64,000 bases of DNA from Clostridiales bacterium (GTDB taxonomy: Bacteria; Bacillota; Clostridia; Christensenellales; Aristaeellaceae), in the NCBI GenBank assembly GCA_012728815.1, contig JAAYEI010000056.1, positions 1 to 64,000 on the forward strand, given 5' to 3'. The stretch's first letter is position 1. The number at the start of each line of letters is the position of its first letter. The translations under genes were made by a program, and so were the position numbers. Below are positions 54,922 through 62,837 of this stretch, piece by piece. A model generated the notes under the pieces. The model searched no databases. It saw only the letters and a program-made list of their open reading frames with translations, and was not told the DNA's origin.

Positions 54922-55559
54922 AGGATCCCTACCAGGTGCTGGGCGTGTCCAGGGACGCCAGCGAGCAGGAGGTGACGGCCGCCTTTCGCAGGCTGGCCAA
55001 GAAATACCACCCGGACCTGAACCCCGGGGATGATACCGCGCAAAAGCGCATGGCCGAAATCAACGTAGCGTATGAGGAAATCAAGTCCGGCCGCGCGCGC
55101 TACCAGGATTATTCCCGCCCCCAGGCCGGCCCCCAGCGCCAGGGCTATGGCGGCTACGGCGGCTTCAACCCCTTTGAGGGCTTCGGCCAGTGGCAGCAGC
55201 AGACGCAGCAGCGCAGTGGACCGGACGGCTTTGACCCGGTGCGCCGCTATGTGAACGCCATGCGCTACAACGAGGCGCTGTACGCCCTCAGCCAGATTCA
55301 CACCCGCAGCGCTGAGTGGTACTACCTCAGCGCCGTGGCCCACTATGGCCTGGGCAACCGGGTGAGCGCGCTCAACCACATCGATGAGGCGGTGCGTCTG
55401 GAACCGAACAACTATGTTTATCTGCAGGCGCGCGCGCAAATCCAGAGCCAGGCCCAGGGCTATGCCCAGCGCAGCTACATGTTTGGCATGCCCAGCCTGT
55501 CCTCCCTCAACACGCTGTGCCTGGGCCTGTGCCTGGCCCGGCTGTGCTGCCGGTGCTGA
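54918..55559 (+). CDS. J-domain protein with C-terminal TPR-like segment
   Basis: 213 residues. A complete J domain occupies 1-62 with HPD at 31-33 (KKYHPDLNPGDD). A Gly/Pro/Gln linker (about 65-105) follows. Residues 110-170 (YNEALYALSQIHTRSAEWYY... NRVSALNHIDEAVRLEPNN) look like tetratricopeptide units. It lacks the zinc-finger and client-binding domains of DnaJ. The C-terminus LNTLCLGLCLARLCCRC is unusually rich in Cys and hydrophobic. It would stimulate a DnaK ATPase; no dnaK is in the window. Confidence 0.85.
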   Translation: MKDPYQVLGVSRDASEQEVTAAFRRLAKKYHPDLNPGDDTAQKRMAEINVAYEEIKSGRARYQDYSRPQAGPQRQGYGGYGGFNPFEGFGQWQQQTQQRSGPDGFDPVRRYVNAMRYNEALYALSQIHTRSAEWYYLSAVAHYGLGNRVSALNHIDEAVRLEPNNYVYLQARAQIQSQAQGYAQRSYMFGMPSLSSLNTLCLGLCLARLCCRC

Positions 55560-55579
55560 GCCACCAGATTGATAACGCG

Positions 55580-55993
55580 ATGATGAACAGATGGAAGGCC
55601 GCCCTGGCGCGCTACATGCGCGGGCGCTACGGCATTGACGCGCTCTACCGCGCGCTGATGGTGTCCACCTTTGTGTTCCTGGTGCTGAACCTGCTCTTCC
55701 CCTCCCTGGTCTTCTACGCGCTTTCCCTGGGCAGCGTGGTCTGGTCCACCCTGCGGGTGATGTCCCGCCAGCACGCCAAACGCGCGGCGGAAAATCAGCG
55801 CTACCTGGCGCTGAAGAGCAGGGCGCGGCAAGGGCTGCTGCAGACGCGCAACCGCCTGAGGGACATCCGCACCCACCGCTACCGCCGCTGCCCCTCCTGC
55901 CGCCAGCTGCTGCGCCTGCCGCGCAAGCCTGGCGTCAACCATGTCAAATGCCCGGTATGCAAGCAGGAGTCGGACATCAACATCCGTTTCTGA
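55580..55993 (+). CDS. Membrane zinc-ribbon protein
   Basis: 137 residues. Two adjoining hydrophobic segments at about 26-58 (ALMVSTFVFLVLNLLFP and LVFYALSLGSVVWS), a basic helical stretch, and a C-terminal ribbon with Cys104, Cys107, Cys124 and Cys127 (CPSC and CPVC). There is no good ribosome binding site; an earlier GTG at 55553 overlapping the J-protein gene is also possible, so the start is uncertain. Third gene of the DUF5685/J-protein set. Confidence 0.75.
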   Translation: MMNRWKAALARYMRGRYGIDALYRALMVSTFVFLVLNLLFPSLVFYALSLGSVVWSTLRVMSRQHAKRAAENQRYLALKSRARQGLLQTRNRLRDIRTHRYRRCPSCRQLLRLPRKPGVNHVKCPVCKQESDINIRF

Positions 55994-56028
55994 AAACCCG
56001 CAGGGCCGCCCCGGCTGCCCGTGACCCG

Positions 56029-56056
56029 GCTGCCCGCTGCCCAGGGCAGCTTTTTT
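56029..56056 (+). terminator. Terminator of the J-protein operon
   Basis: GCTGCCC and GGGCAGC form a 7-base-pair stem around an eight-base loop, followed by TTTTTTG. Confidence 0.82.
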
Positions 56057-56108
56057 GTTTTCGCGGGGTGAAGGCCATAAACGGGCAAAATTTTGCCGGA
56101 AACCGCCC

Positions 56109-56146
56109 TTGCAATCCCGTGGAAAAAGGTGTACGATTTTATCGTA
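56109..56146 (+). promoter_or_regulatory. Promoter of xpt with an overlapping palindrome
   Basis: TTGCAA (56109-56114) and TACGAT (56132-56137) stand 17 bases apart. The perfect palindrome TACGATTTTATCGTA (56132-56146) begins at the -10 box and covers the expected transcription start, so a bound repressor would block this promoter. It does not match the Bacillus PurBox. The leader of about 40 bases is too short for a purine riboswitch. Confidence 0.68.
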
Positions 56147-56181
56147 TTTTATTTTTTCGTTCGTGTTTTTGGGAGGACAGC

Positions 56182-56760
56182 TTGCAGGCATTGCGTCAAG
56201 CCATCAGGGAGCGGGGCCGGGGCCTTGGGACAGACATCGTGCAGGTGGGTGCTTTCTTGAACCACCGCCTGGACACGGGGCTGCTGTTTGAGATGGGCCA
56301 GGCAATCGCCGCGCATTTTGAGGCGGAGTCGCCCAGCCTGGTGATGACGGTGGAAGCCTCTGGCATCGCGCTGGCAATGGCCACCGCCCACGCGCTGGAC
56401 AACATCCCCGTGCTGTTCGCCAAGAAAAGCCCGGCCAAAAACCAGGACGAAGCGATGTACCTGACCCAGGTCGCCTCCTACACCAAGGGCAGCCCCTATA
56501 CCATGCGCTGTGCCCAGGCCCTGCTGCCTTCGGATGCCCGGGTGCTGATTGTGGATGATTTTTTGGCCCGGGGCGAGGCGGTGCGCGGCATGCTGGACCT
56601 GGTGCGCCAGGCAGGCGCCCGGGCCGTGGGCGTGGCGGTGGCCATTGAAAAGGGCTTTCAGGAGGGCGGCAGCCAGCTGCGCGCCCAGGGCATCAAGCTG
56701 TACAGCTTGTCCATCGTTCGGGAGATCCGGGATGGAATCATCCTGCTCCAGGACGATTGA
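56182..56760 (+). CDS. xpt: Xanthine phosphoribosyltransferase
   Basis: 192 residues, the usual Xpt length. The PRPP-binding motif is VLIVDDFLARGEA (121-133). FLNHRLDTGLLFEMG and VEASGIALAMATA match Xpt. It converts xanthine and PRPP to XMP. The start is TTG behind GGGAGGA at four bases. The BMP-type nucleoside importer follows 28 bases downstream, so uptake and salvage are encoded together. Confidence 0.92.
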   Translation: MQALRQAIRERGRGLGTDIVQVGAFLNHRLDTGLLFEMGQAIAAHFEAESPSLVMTVEASGIALAMATAHALDNIPVLFAKKSPAKNQDEAMYLTQVASYTKGSPYTMRCAQALLPSDARVLIVDDFLARGEAVRGMLDLVRQAGARAVGVAVAIEKGFQEGGSQLRAQGIKLYSLSIVREIRDGIILLQDD

Positions 56761-56788
56761 ACAATAAAAACCAACACAGGAGGGCACC

Positions 56789-57919
56789 ATGTTCCACAAA
56801 GCCAAACCTTCCCTGGCCGTCAAACTTCTCAGCCTGACCCTGATGGTGGTGCTGCTGGCCGTAGGCCTTCTCAGCGCCTCCGCACAATCGGCCTTCCCGC
56901 CGGTTGATGTGACCGAACTCAAGGTGGGCATGGTGCTCATCGGCTCCCAGGACGACGGCTTCTCCGGCGCGCACTACAACGGCCTGGAGGGCATGAAGGA
57001 AGCGCTGGGCCTGAAGGACGAGCAGGTGCTCTACAAGTTCAACGTGCCGGAGAACGCGGAGTGCGACGCGGCGCTGCGCGAGTTGGTGGACGCGGGCTGC
57101 CAGATTATCTTTGGCAACTCCTGGGGGTTCATGAACTTCATGGAAGAAATCGCCGAGGAGTACCCCGAGGTCATCTTCTCCCACTGCTCGGGCTACAAGA
57201 ACAACGGCGTCAACTTCAACAACTACTTTGGCCGCATCTACCAGGCCCGCTACCTGTCCGGCATCGCCGCGGGGCTGAAGACCCTCACCAACAAGATTGG
57301 CTATGTGGCCGCCTGGGCGGACAACGCTGAGGTCAACGGCGGCATCAACGCCTTCGCGCTGGGCGTGCAGTCCGTCAACCCCGATGCCCAGGTGTATGTG
57401 AAGTACATCTCCTCCTGGTTTGATCCCACCCTGGAAAAGCAGACCGCCGTGGCGCTGCTGGCGCTGGACTGCGACGTCATCGCCCAGCATGTGGATACCG
57501 CCATGCCCCAGGTCGCGGCTGAGGAAGCCGGCAAGTTTGGCGTGGGCTACAACACCGACATGACCCCCGCCGCCCCCGCCGCCCACCTGACCGCGCCCAT
57601 CTGGCACTGGTCCAGCGTCTACACCGCGCAGGTGCAGGACGTGGTGAACGGCACCTGGGTGCCGGAGAACTACTTCCTGGGTCTTCAGGAGGGCATGGTC
57701 GACCTGTCCCCCCTGAGCGACAACGTGGCCGAGGGCACGGCGGAGAAGATTGAGGAAGCCCGGGCGCGCATCCTGTCCGGTGAGTGGGACGTCTTCACCG
57801 GCCCCATCTACAGCAACACCGGGGAACTGGTGGTGGCTGAGGGCGAGGCGCTGGCCGACCAGGACATCACCGGCGGGCTGATGACCACCCTGCTCATCCA
57901 CGGCGTTGAGGTAAAATAA
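56789..57919 (+). CDS. BMP-family nucleoside ABC transporter substrate-binding protein
   Basis: 376 residues. Signal peptide KLLSLTLMVVLLAVGLLSA, with no lipobox Cys at the cleavage region (SASAQSAFPP), unlike many Gram-positive BMP lipoproteins. The mature part has the Med/BMP layout: VGMVLIGSQDDGFSGAHYNG, IFGNSWGFMNFM, FGRIYQARYLSGIAAG, IGYVAAWADNAEVNGGINAF and HVDTAMPQVAAEE. Family members bind purine nucleosides. An attenuator hairpin separates it from the ATPase gene. Confidence 0.9.
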   Translation: MFHKAKPSLAVKLLSLTLMVVLLAVGLLSASAQSAFPPVDVTELKVGMVLIGSQDDGFSGAHYNGLEGMKEALGLKDEQVLYKFNVPENAECDAALRELVDAGCQIIFGNSWGFMNFMEEIAEEYPEVIFSHCSGYKNNGVNFNNYFGRIYQARYLSGIAAGLKTLTNKIGYVAAWADNAEVNGGINAFALGVQSVNPDAQVYVKYISSWFDPTLEKQTAVALLALDCDVIAQHVDTAMPQVAAEEAGKFGVGYNTDMTPAAPAAHLTAPIWHWSSVYTAQVQDVVNGTWVPENYFLGLQEGMVDLSPLSDNVAEGTAEKIEEARARILSGEWDVFTGPIYSNTGELVVAEGEALADQDITGGLMTTLLIHGVEVK

Positions 57920-57931
57920 CCTGACCAGAAC

Positions 57932-57967
57932 AGGCGGGGCCCGGCTGCTGTCAGTCCGGCCCCGCCT
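57932..57967 (+). terminator. Intercistronic hairpin after the BMP gene
   Basis: AGGCGGGGCCCGG and CCGGCCCCGCCT pair with one bulged base around an 11-base loop. It lies 12 bases after the stop and before the ATPase gene. It likely reduces read-through, so more binding protein than channel is made. Confidence 0.7.
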
Positions 57968-57973
57968 TGTCTG

Positions 57974-58000
57974 TTCACAGGACGCGGTTTGTGATATAAA
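57974..58000 (+). promoter_or_regulatory. Possible internal promoter before the ATPase gene
   Basis: An extended -10, TGATATAAA (57992-58000), with a weak TTCACA (57974-57979) 15 bases upstream of TATAAA. It may compensate for the preceding hairpin. Confidence 0.45.
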
Positions 58001-58027
58001 CAGAACATCATCTTCAAAGGAGCCGGC

Positions 58028-59533
58028 ATGCCAGACAGCCCCGCCATTGAGCTGATCCGCCTGACCAAGTGCTTTGACAGCGTCACCGCCTGTGATTGCA
58101 TCAACCTGGATGTGCGCCGGGGGGAAATTCTGGCGCTGCTGGGGGAAAACGGCTCGGGCAAGACCACGCTGACCAACATGCTTTCGGGCATCTATCAGCC
58201 GGATTCCGGGCAGATCCTGCTGGACGGGCGGGCGGTGTCCATCCGCTCGCCCCGGGACGCCATCCGGCTGGGCATCGGCATGATCCACCAGCACTTCAAG
58301 CTGGTGGAGGTGATGAGCGCGCGGGAGAACATCCTGCTGGGGCAGGCCGGGCGCGCCGCCATCAGCCCGGAGGAGGCCATCCGCCGCTTCGGCATACAGG
58401 TGGACCTGGACAAAAAAATCTACGACATGTCCGTGAGCGAAAAGCAGGCGGTGGAAATCCTCAAGGTGCTGTGCCGGGGGGCGGACAAGCTGATCCTGGA
58501 CGAACCCACCGCGGTGCTCACCCCCCAGGAAATCCAGGCGCTGTTTGACACCCTGCGCCAGATGCGCGGGGAGGGCAAGGCCATCATCATCATCACCCAC
58601 AAGCTGGAGGAGGTGATGGAGGTGTCCGACCGCGTGAGCGTGCTGCGCAAGGGGGTCAACGTGGGCACGGTGGACACCGCCAGCACCAACCGTTTCAGCC
58701 TGACAGAGCTGATGGTGGGCAAGCAGATTGACCTGGACGTGAAGCGGGAGACCCTGCCCCCTGGGCAGACCCTGCTGAAGGTGCAGAACCTGAGCGCCGT
58801 GGACGAGGGCGGCCGCGCCCTGATTGAGGACATCAGCTTTGAGCTCAAGGGCGGGGAAATCCTGGGCGTGGCCGGGGTGGCCGGCTCCGGCCAGAAGGCG
58901 CTGTGCGAAACCATCATGGGGCTGATGAAGCCCAGCCAGGGCAAGGTGTACATGCAGGGGCGGCAGATTTCGGGCCTGAGCCCACGGGAGATCATCCGCG
59001 CCGGGGTATCCATGGCCTTCATCCCGGAGGACCGCCTGGGCATGGGCCTTGTGGGCGGGATGGACATCCCGGACAACCTGCTGCTGAAAACCTACCGCGA
59101 CCAGAAGGGCTTCTTCCTCAGCCGCAGGCAGGCGCGGGCGGAGGCGGTGGACATGGTGCGCCGCCTGCGCATCGTCACCCCCGGCATCCACGCCAAAATC
59201 CGGAAGCTGTCCGGCGGCAACGTGCAGAAGGTGCTGCTGGGGCGGGAAATCAACCTGAACCCCAAGGTGCTCATCACCGCCTACCCGGTGCGGGGGCTGG
59301 ACATCGGCGCCTCGATGACCATCTATGACATGCTCAACGAGCAAAAGCGCAACGGCGTGGGCATCCTCTTTGTGGGAGAAGACCTGGACGTGCTGCTGGG
59401 CCTGTGCGACCGCATCCTGGTGCTGTGCGCGGGCCGGGTGAGCGCCATTGTGGAGAGCCAGTTCGCCACCAAGGCGCTGTTGGGCATGAAGATGACAGGC
59501 CTGGTGACTGACAAGGAGGATGACTATGCCTAA
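58028..59533 (+). CDS. Nucleoside ABC transporter ATP-binding protein
   Basis: 501 residues with two nucleotide-binding domains. Domain 1: Walker A GENGSGKTT, Walker B KLILDEPTAVLTPQE, divergent signature MSVSEKQAVEI. Domain 2: degenerate Walker A GVAGSGQKAL, signature LSGGNVQKVLLGREI, and VLITAYPVRGLDIGA in place of a standard Walker B. This is the NupB/YufO type. It overlaps the first permease gene by eight bases. AAAGGAG precedes the ATG. Confidence 0.92.
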   Translation: MPDSPAIELIRLTKCFDSVTACDCINLDVRRGEILALLGENGSGKTTLTNMLSGIYQPDSGQILLDGRAVSIRSPRDAIRLGIGMIHQHFKLVEVMSARENILLGQAGRAAISPEEAIRRFGIQVDLDKKIYDMSVSEKQAVEILKVLCRGADKLILDEPTAVLTPQEIQALFDTLRQMRGEGKAIIIITHKLEEVMEVSDRVSVLRKGVNVGTVDTASTNRFSLTELMVGKQIDLDVKRETLPPGQTLLKVQNLSAVDEGGRALIEDISFELKGGEILGVAGVAGSGQKALCETIMGLMKPSQGKVYMQGRQISGLSPREIIRAGVSMAFIPEDRLGMGLVGGMDIPDNLLLKTYRDQKGFFLSRRQARAEAVDMVRRLRIVTPGIHAKIRKLSGGNVQKVLLGREINLNPKVLITAYPVRGLDIGASMTIYDMLNEQKRNGVGILFVGEDLDVLLGLCDRILVLCAGRVSAIVESQFATKALLGMKMTGLVTDKEDDYA

Positions 59534-60614
59534 GGGCTGGGCGCTGCCCCACATCGTCCAGCGGGGGGAGGTCAAGCCTGCCCTCACCTGGGCTTACCGC
59601 GCGCTGGCTGTGGTGTTCGCCCTGGCCATGGGCGGCATTTTCCTGGCGCTGCAGGGCTTCAGCCCCCTGAACGTGTACGGCACCATGCTGCGCGGGGCGC
59701 TGGGCAGCCCGGGGATGCAGAAGGAAACCCTCAAGCTGACCATCCCCCTGGCCCTGACTTCCCTGGGCGTGCTGCTGGCCTTCAAGATGCGCTTCTGGAA
59801 CATCGGCGCGGAGGGGCAAATCGCGGCCGGGGCGATTGCCGCCAGCTATTTCGCCTATTTCCAGTCCCACCTGCCAAGCGGCCTGCTGCTGTCCCTGATG
59901 GCGCTGGCCGGCTTTGTGGCCGGCGGGCTTTGGGGCCTGGTGCCCGCCTGGTTCAAAACGCGCTTTGGCACCAACGAGACCTTGTTCACCCTGATGCTCA
60001 ACTACATCATGTTTCACTTCATCACCTACCTGCGCGAGGGCCCCTGGCGCGACCCGGGCGGCGGCTTTGCCGCCACGCCGCGCTTCCCCCGCCAGGCACG
60101 GCTGCCGGAGCTGCCCTTTCCCTTTGTGGGCAACCTGCACATCGGCTGGGTGGTGGTGCTGGTGATGGTGGTGGCCATCTTCATCTACCTGCGCTTCACC
60201 AAGCAGGGCTATGAAATCACCGTGGTGGGCGAGAATGAGCGCACCGCGCGCTATGCCGGCATGTCGGTCAAGCGGGTCATCCTGCGCACCATGTTCCTGT
60301 CCGCCGGCATCTGCGGCCTGGCCGGTATGCTGCAGGTGGCGGGGCCCGACCGCCAGCTGACCGATGCCGTGGCGGGCGGGCGGGGCTTCACCGCGGTCAG
60401 CGTGGTGTGGCTGGCCCGGCTGTCCCCGGCGGGGGCGCTTGTGGTGTCCTTCCTGTTTGCCGCGCTGCAGAAGGGCTGCAGCATGATGCAGACCGAGTAC
60501 CGCATCCCCGCCTCCATGAGCGACATCCTGCAGGGCATCATCCTGTTTTGCGTGCTGGGGGCGGAGTTCTTCCTGCAGTACCGCGTCATGTCCCGGCGGC
60601 AGGTGGCAGCATGA
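59526..60614 (+). CDS. Nucleoside ABC transporter permease, subunit 1
   Basis: 362 residues with about nine hydrophobic segments. MRFWNIGAEGQIAAGAIAASY is the conserved region of the NupC/YufP-type permeases (quoted in part), and GENERTARYAGMSVKRVIL is the cytosolic loop. The second of two close ATG codons (59526) was chosen, since AAGGAGG touches the first. The C-terminus overlaps the next gene (ATGA). Confidence 0.9.
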   Translation: MPKGWALPHIVQRGEVKPALTWAYRALAVVFALAMGGIFLALQGFSPLNVYGTMLRGALGSPGMQKETLKLTIPLALTSLGVLLAFKMRFWNIGAEGQIAAGAIAASYFAYFQSHLPSGLLLSLMALAGFVAGGLWGLVPAWFKTRFGTNETLFTLMLNYIMFHFITYLREGPWRDPGGGFAATPRFPRQARLPELPFPFVGNLHIGWVVVLVMVVAIFIYLRFTKQGYEITVVGENERTARYAGMSVKRVILRTMFLSAGICGLAGMLQVAGPDRQLTDAVAGGRGFTAVSVVWLARLSPAGALVVSFLFAALQKGCSMMQTEYRIPASMSDILQGIILFCVLGAEFFLQYRVMSRRQVAA

Positions 60615-61579
60615 GCGGCTTGATGGACCAGGCAACCGCCTTTCTCTACGCCGCCATCCTGGCCAGCGTGCCGCTGCTGTACGGCACCCTGGGGGAGATC
60701 CTCACCCAAAAGGCCGGCAACATCAACCTGGGCGTGGAAGGCATGATGTACCTGGGCGCCATCGCCGGCTTTCTGGCGGGCTACCATACCGATTCCCTGG
60801 CGCTGACGCTGATCTTGGCCATGCTGGCGGGCGCCGCGGGCGCGTCCGTCTACGCGCTGCTGACCGTCACCCTGAAGGCTAACCAGAACGTCACCGGGCT
60901 GACCCTCACCATCTTTGGCACCGGGGTGGCCAACTTCCTGGGCGAGCAGGCCAAGCTGGCCGTCCCGGTGGGCACCGCCTTCATGTCCGCCCGGCTGAAA
61001 ACGCAGCTCTCCCCCCTGCGCCTGGGCGCGCTGAGCGATCTGCCCCTCATCGGGCGGCTGCTGTTCAACCACAGCATCCTGACCTACCTGGCCCTGGCGC
61101 TGGGCATCACGATGTCCCTCTACCTCAACCGCAGCCGCAGGGGCCTGAACCTCCGCGCTGTGGGCGAGAACCCCGCCGCGGCGGATGCCATGGGCGTGCG
61201 GGTGAACCTGTACAAGTATGCGCACATCATGGCCGGCGGCGCGCTGGCTGGCCTGGGGGGCGTGTATGTGAGCATGGTGACGGCGCTGGGCAACTGGCAG
61301 CCCAACATCATCTCCGGCCAGGGCTGGATCGCCATCGCGCTGGTGATCTTTGCCTCCTGGCGGCCGCTTCGGGCCATCACCGGCAGCCTGGTGTTTGGGG
61401 CGCTGTCCGTGCTGCGGCTGTATGTCCCCCGCGACGTGGTGGACATCCCCCCAGCCCTGTTCTCCATGCTGCCCTTCGCGGTGACCTGCCTGGTGCTTGT
61501 GATCACCTCCATGCGCAGCAATCGGGAGAACCAGCAGCCCGCCTCCTGCGGGGTCAACTACTTCCGGGAAGAGCGCTGA
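60611..61579 (+). CDS. Nucleoside ABC transporter permease, subunit 2
   Basis: 322 residues with about eight hydrophobic segments. GEILTQKAGNINLGVEGMMY is the family sequence and RAVGENPAAADAMGVRVN the cytosolic coupling loop. GGVYVSMVTALGNWQPNIISG is near the C-terminal third (shown in key residues). It pairs with subunit 1. Start at the ATG that overlaps the previous stop. A terminator follows. Confidence 0.9.
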   Translation: MSGLMDQATAFLYAAILASVPLLYGTLGEILTQKAGNINLGVEGMMYLGAIAGFLAGYHTDSLALTLILAMLAGAAGASVYALLTVTLKANQNVTGLTLTIFGTGVANFLGEQAKLAVPVGTAFMSARLKTQLSPLRLGALSDLPLIGRLLFNHSILTYLALALGITMSLYLNRSRRGLNLRAVGENPAAADAMGVRVNLYKYAHIMAGGALAGLGGVYVSMVTALGNWQPNIISGQGWIAIALVIFASWRPLRAITGSLVFGALSVLRLYVPRDVVDIPPALFSMLPFAVTCLVLVITSMRSNRENQQPASCGVNYFREER

Positions 61580-61626
61580 CGGGCTGCGCCTTTCCTTCAT
61601 CATCCGGATGTTGCGGGCCGGACCAC

Positions 61627-61656
61627 AAAAAAGGCGCCAGCAAGCGGCGCCTTTTT
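61627..61656. terminator. Bidirectional terminator between convergent genes
   Basis: AAAAAAGGCGCC and GGCGCCTTTTT form a stem of up to 11 base pairs around AGCAAGC, with A and T tracts on the two sides. It suits the plus-strand permease gene and the minus-strand hydrolase gene. Confidence 0.88.
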
Positions 61657-61672
61657 GGTTTGGTCATGATGC

Positions 61673-62791
61673 TCAGGGCAAGGTCAACGCCGGGGGCGGC
61701 TGCTCCACCTCGCCCGCTGTAATGGCGGCGAGGAACTCCGCCATCGCCTGGGCGGAAAGCGGGTCGCTCCAGGGGGCGGTGTGCCCGCCCGCCAGCTCCA
61801 CCAGCAGGCCCTGGCTGTACTGGACGCTCAGGCGCTCTGACTGCGCGTAGGGCACCAGCACATCCGCCCGCCCGGCGATGATCAAGGCCGGCGTTGTGGT
61901 CTGCCGGGCAAACTGGTCGCTGGGGTATTTGTTGCGCACCAGGAAGCCGGGCACCCGGGTATAGAAGGCATCCGGCAGCTGGAAGGTATGCTGCAGGTAG
62001 TGGTTGACCAGCTCCCTGCCGTTGTAAAAGGGCGACATCAAGATCAGGCCGGCCACTTCGTTGTTCGCGGCCAGCTGGGTTGCCGGGCCGGTGCCCAGGC
62101 TCCAGCCTGCCAGCACGATGCGATCAGCCAGCACATCCTCCCGGGTGCGGGCATAGTCAAGCGCTGCCTGGGCCATGGCCAGCACGGTGGCCTCCTCCGG
62201 CTCCCCGGCGCTTTGGCCATAGCCCGGATAATCCACCATCATCAGGTGATAGCCGCTGAGCAGCTGGTCCACCTGGCTGCGCACCAGGGCGTGGACACGG
62301 CCCGCGGCCAGCTCCCCGTTGCCGCCAAAGTACAGCACCAGCCCGGCAGGATCCGGCTGCTGCTTGAACATCCACCCCTGCAGCCGGGCACCCTGGGCAT
62401 CTGTAAAGCTGATTTCTTCCGCGCGCGGCTCCTGCTGCAGTGCCGCCTGGGCATTCTGCTCCTGGCGGCCAGGCTGATAGAGCATGTCGTTCTGGGCCAG
62501 CCAGAAGCCGCCGACGCCAAAGACCAGCACCACCAGCACCGCCATGATCACCAGGCGCAGCAGCCACTTGAACAGCCACCAGGGCTTCCGTGCCGGGAAG
62601 AACAGCATCAGCGCCACCAGCAGCGCGACCCCGCCCGCCAGCAGAAAGAAGGGCTCCCTGAAAATGCTCTTGCCCACGGTCTGCTCGTACCAGGACTGCA
62701 GCGCCATCAGGATGGCGCCGCCAATCAACAGGCCGATGAACAGGCACAGAATGAAACGCAGCAGGGTGGGACGTTTTTTGGACAGGCTCAT
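61673..62791 (-). CDS. Membrane-anchored alpha/beta hydrolase
   Basis: 372 residues. Three N-terminal membrane segments (about 12-32, 48-64, 76-98) precede a hydrolase domain like the BAAT/FrsA/YqkD group: YFGGNGELAAGR, MVDYPGYGQSAGEP, the nucleophile elbow AGWSLGTGPA, the Asp in IIAGRADVLVPYAQ and the His in LAGGHTAPW. Substrate unknown. ATG behind AAGGAGG. It lies 46 bases after the MATE gene on the same strand. Confidence 0.84.
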   Translation of the reverse strand: MSLSKKRPTLLRFILCLFIGLLIGGAILMALQSWYEQTVGKSIFREPFFLLAGGVALLVALMLFFPARKPWWLFKWLLRLVIMAVLVVLVFGVGGFWLAQNDMLYQPGRQEQNAQAALQQEPRAEEISFTDAQGARLQGWMFKQQPDPAGLVLYFGGNGELAAGRVHALVRSQVDQLLSGYHLMMVDYPGYGQSAGEPEEATVLAMAQAALDYARTREDVLADRIVLAGWSLGTGPATQLAANNEVAGLILMSPFYNGRELVNHYLQHTFQLPDAFYTRVPGFLVRNKYPSDQFARQTTTPALIIAGRADVLVPYAQSERLSVQYSQGLLVELAGGHTAPWSDPLSAQAMAEFLAAITAGEVEQPPPALTLP

Positions 62792-62837
62792 GGTTTGCCT
62801 CCTTGATACAAAGGTTCAGACATGGCAGGGATGGTCC

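Noticed and set aside
56115..56181. Purine riboswitch in front of xpt
   Set aside because: The leader after the expected start is about 40 bases, too short for the purine aptamer, and the conserved loop sequences are not there.
56738..59587. 949-codon open frame on the minus strand opposite the nucleoside importer
   Set aside because: It spans two real genes and the hairpin between them and has shadow composition.
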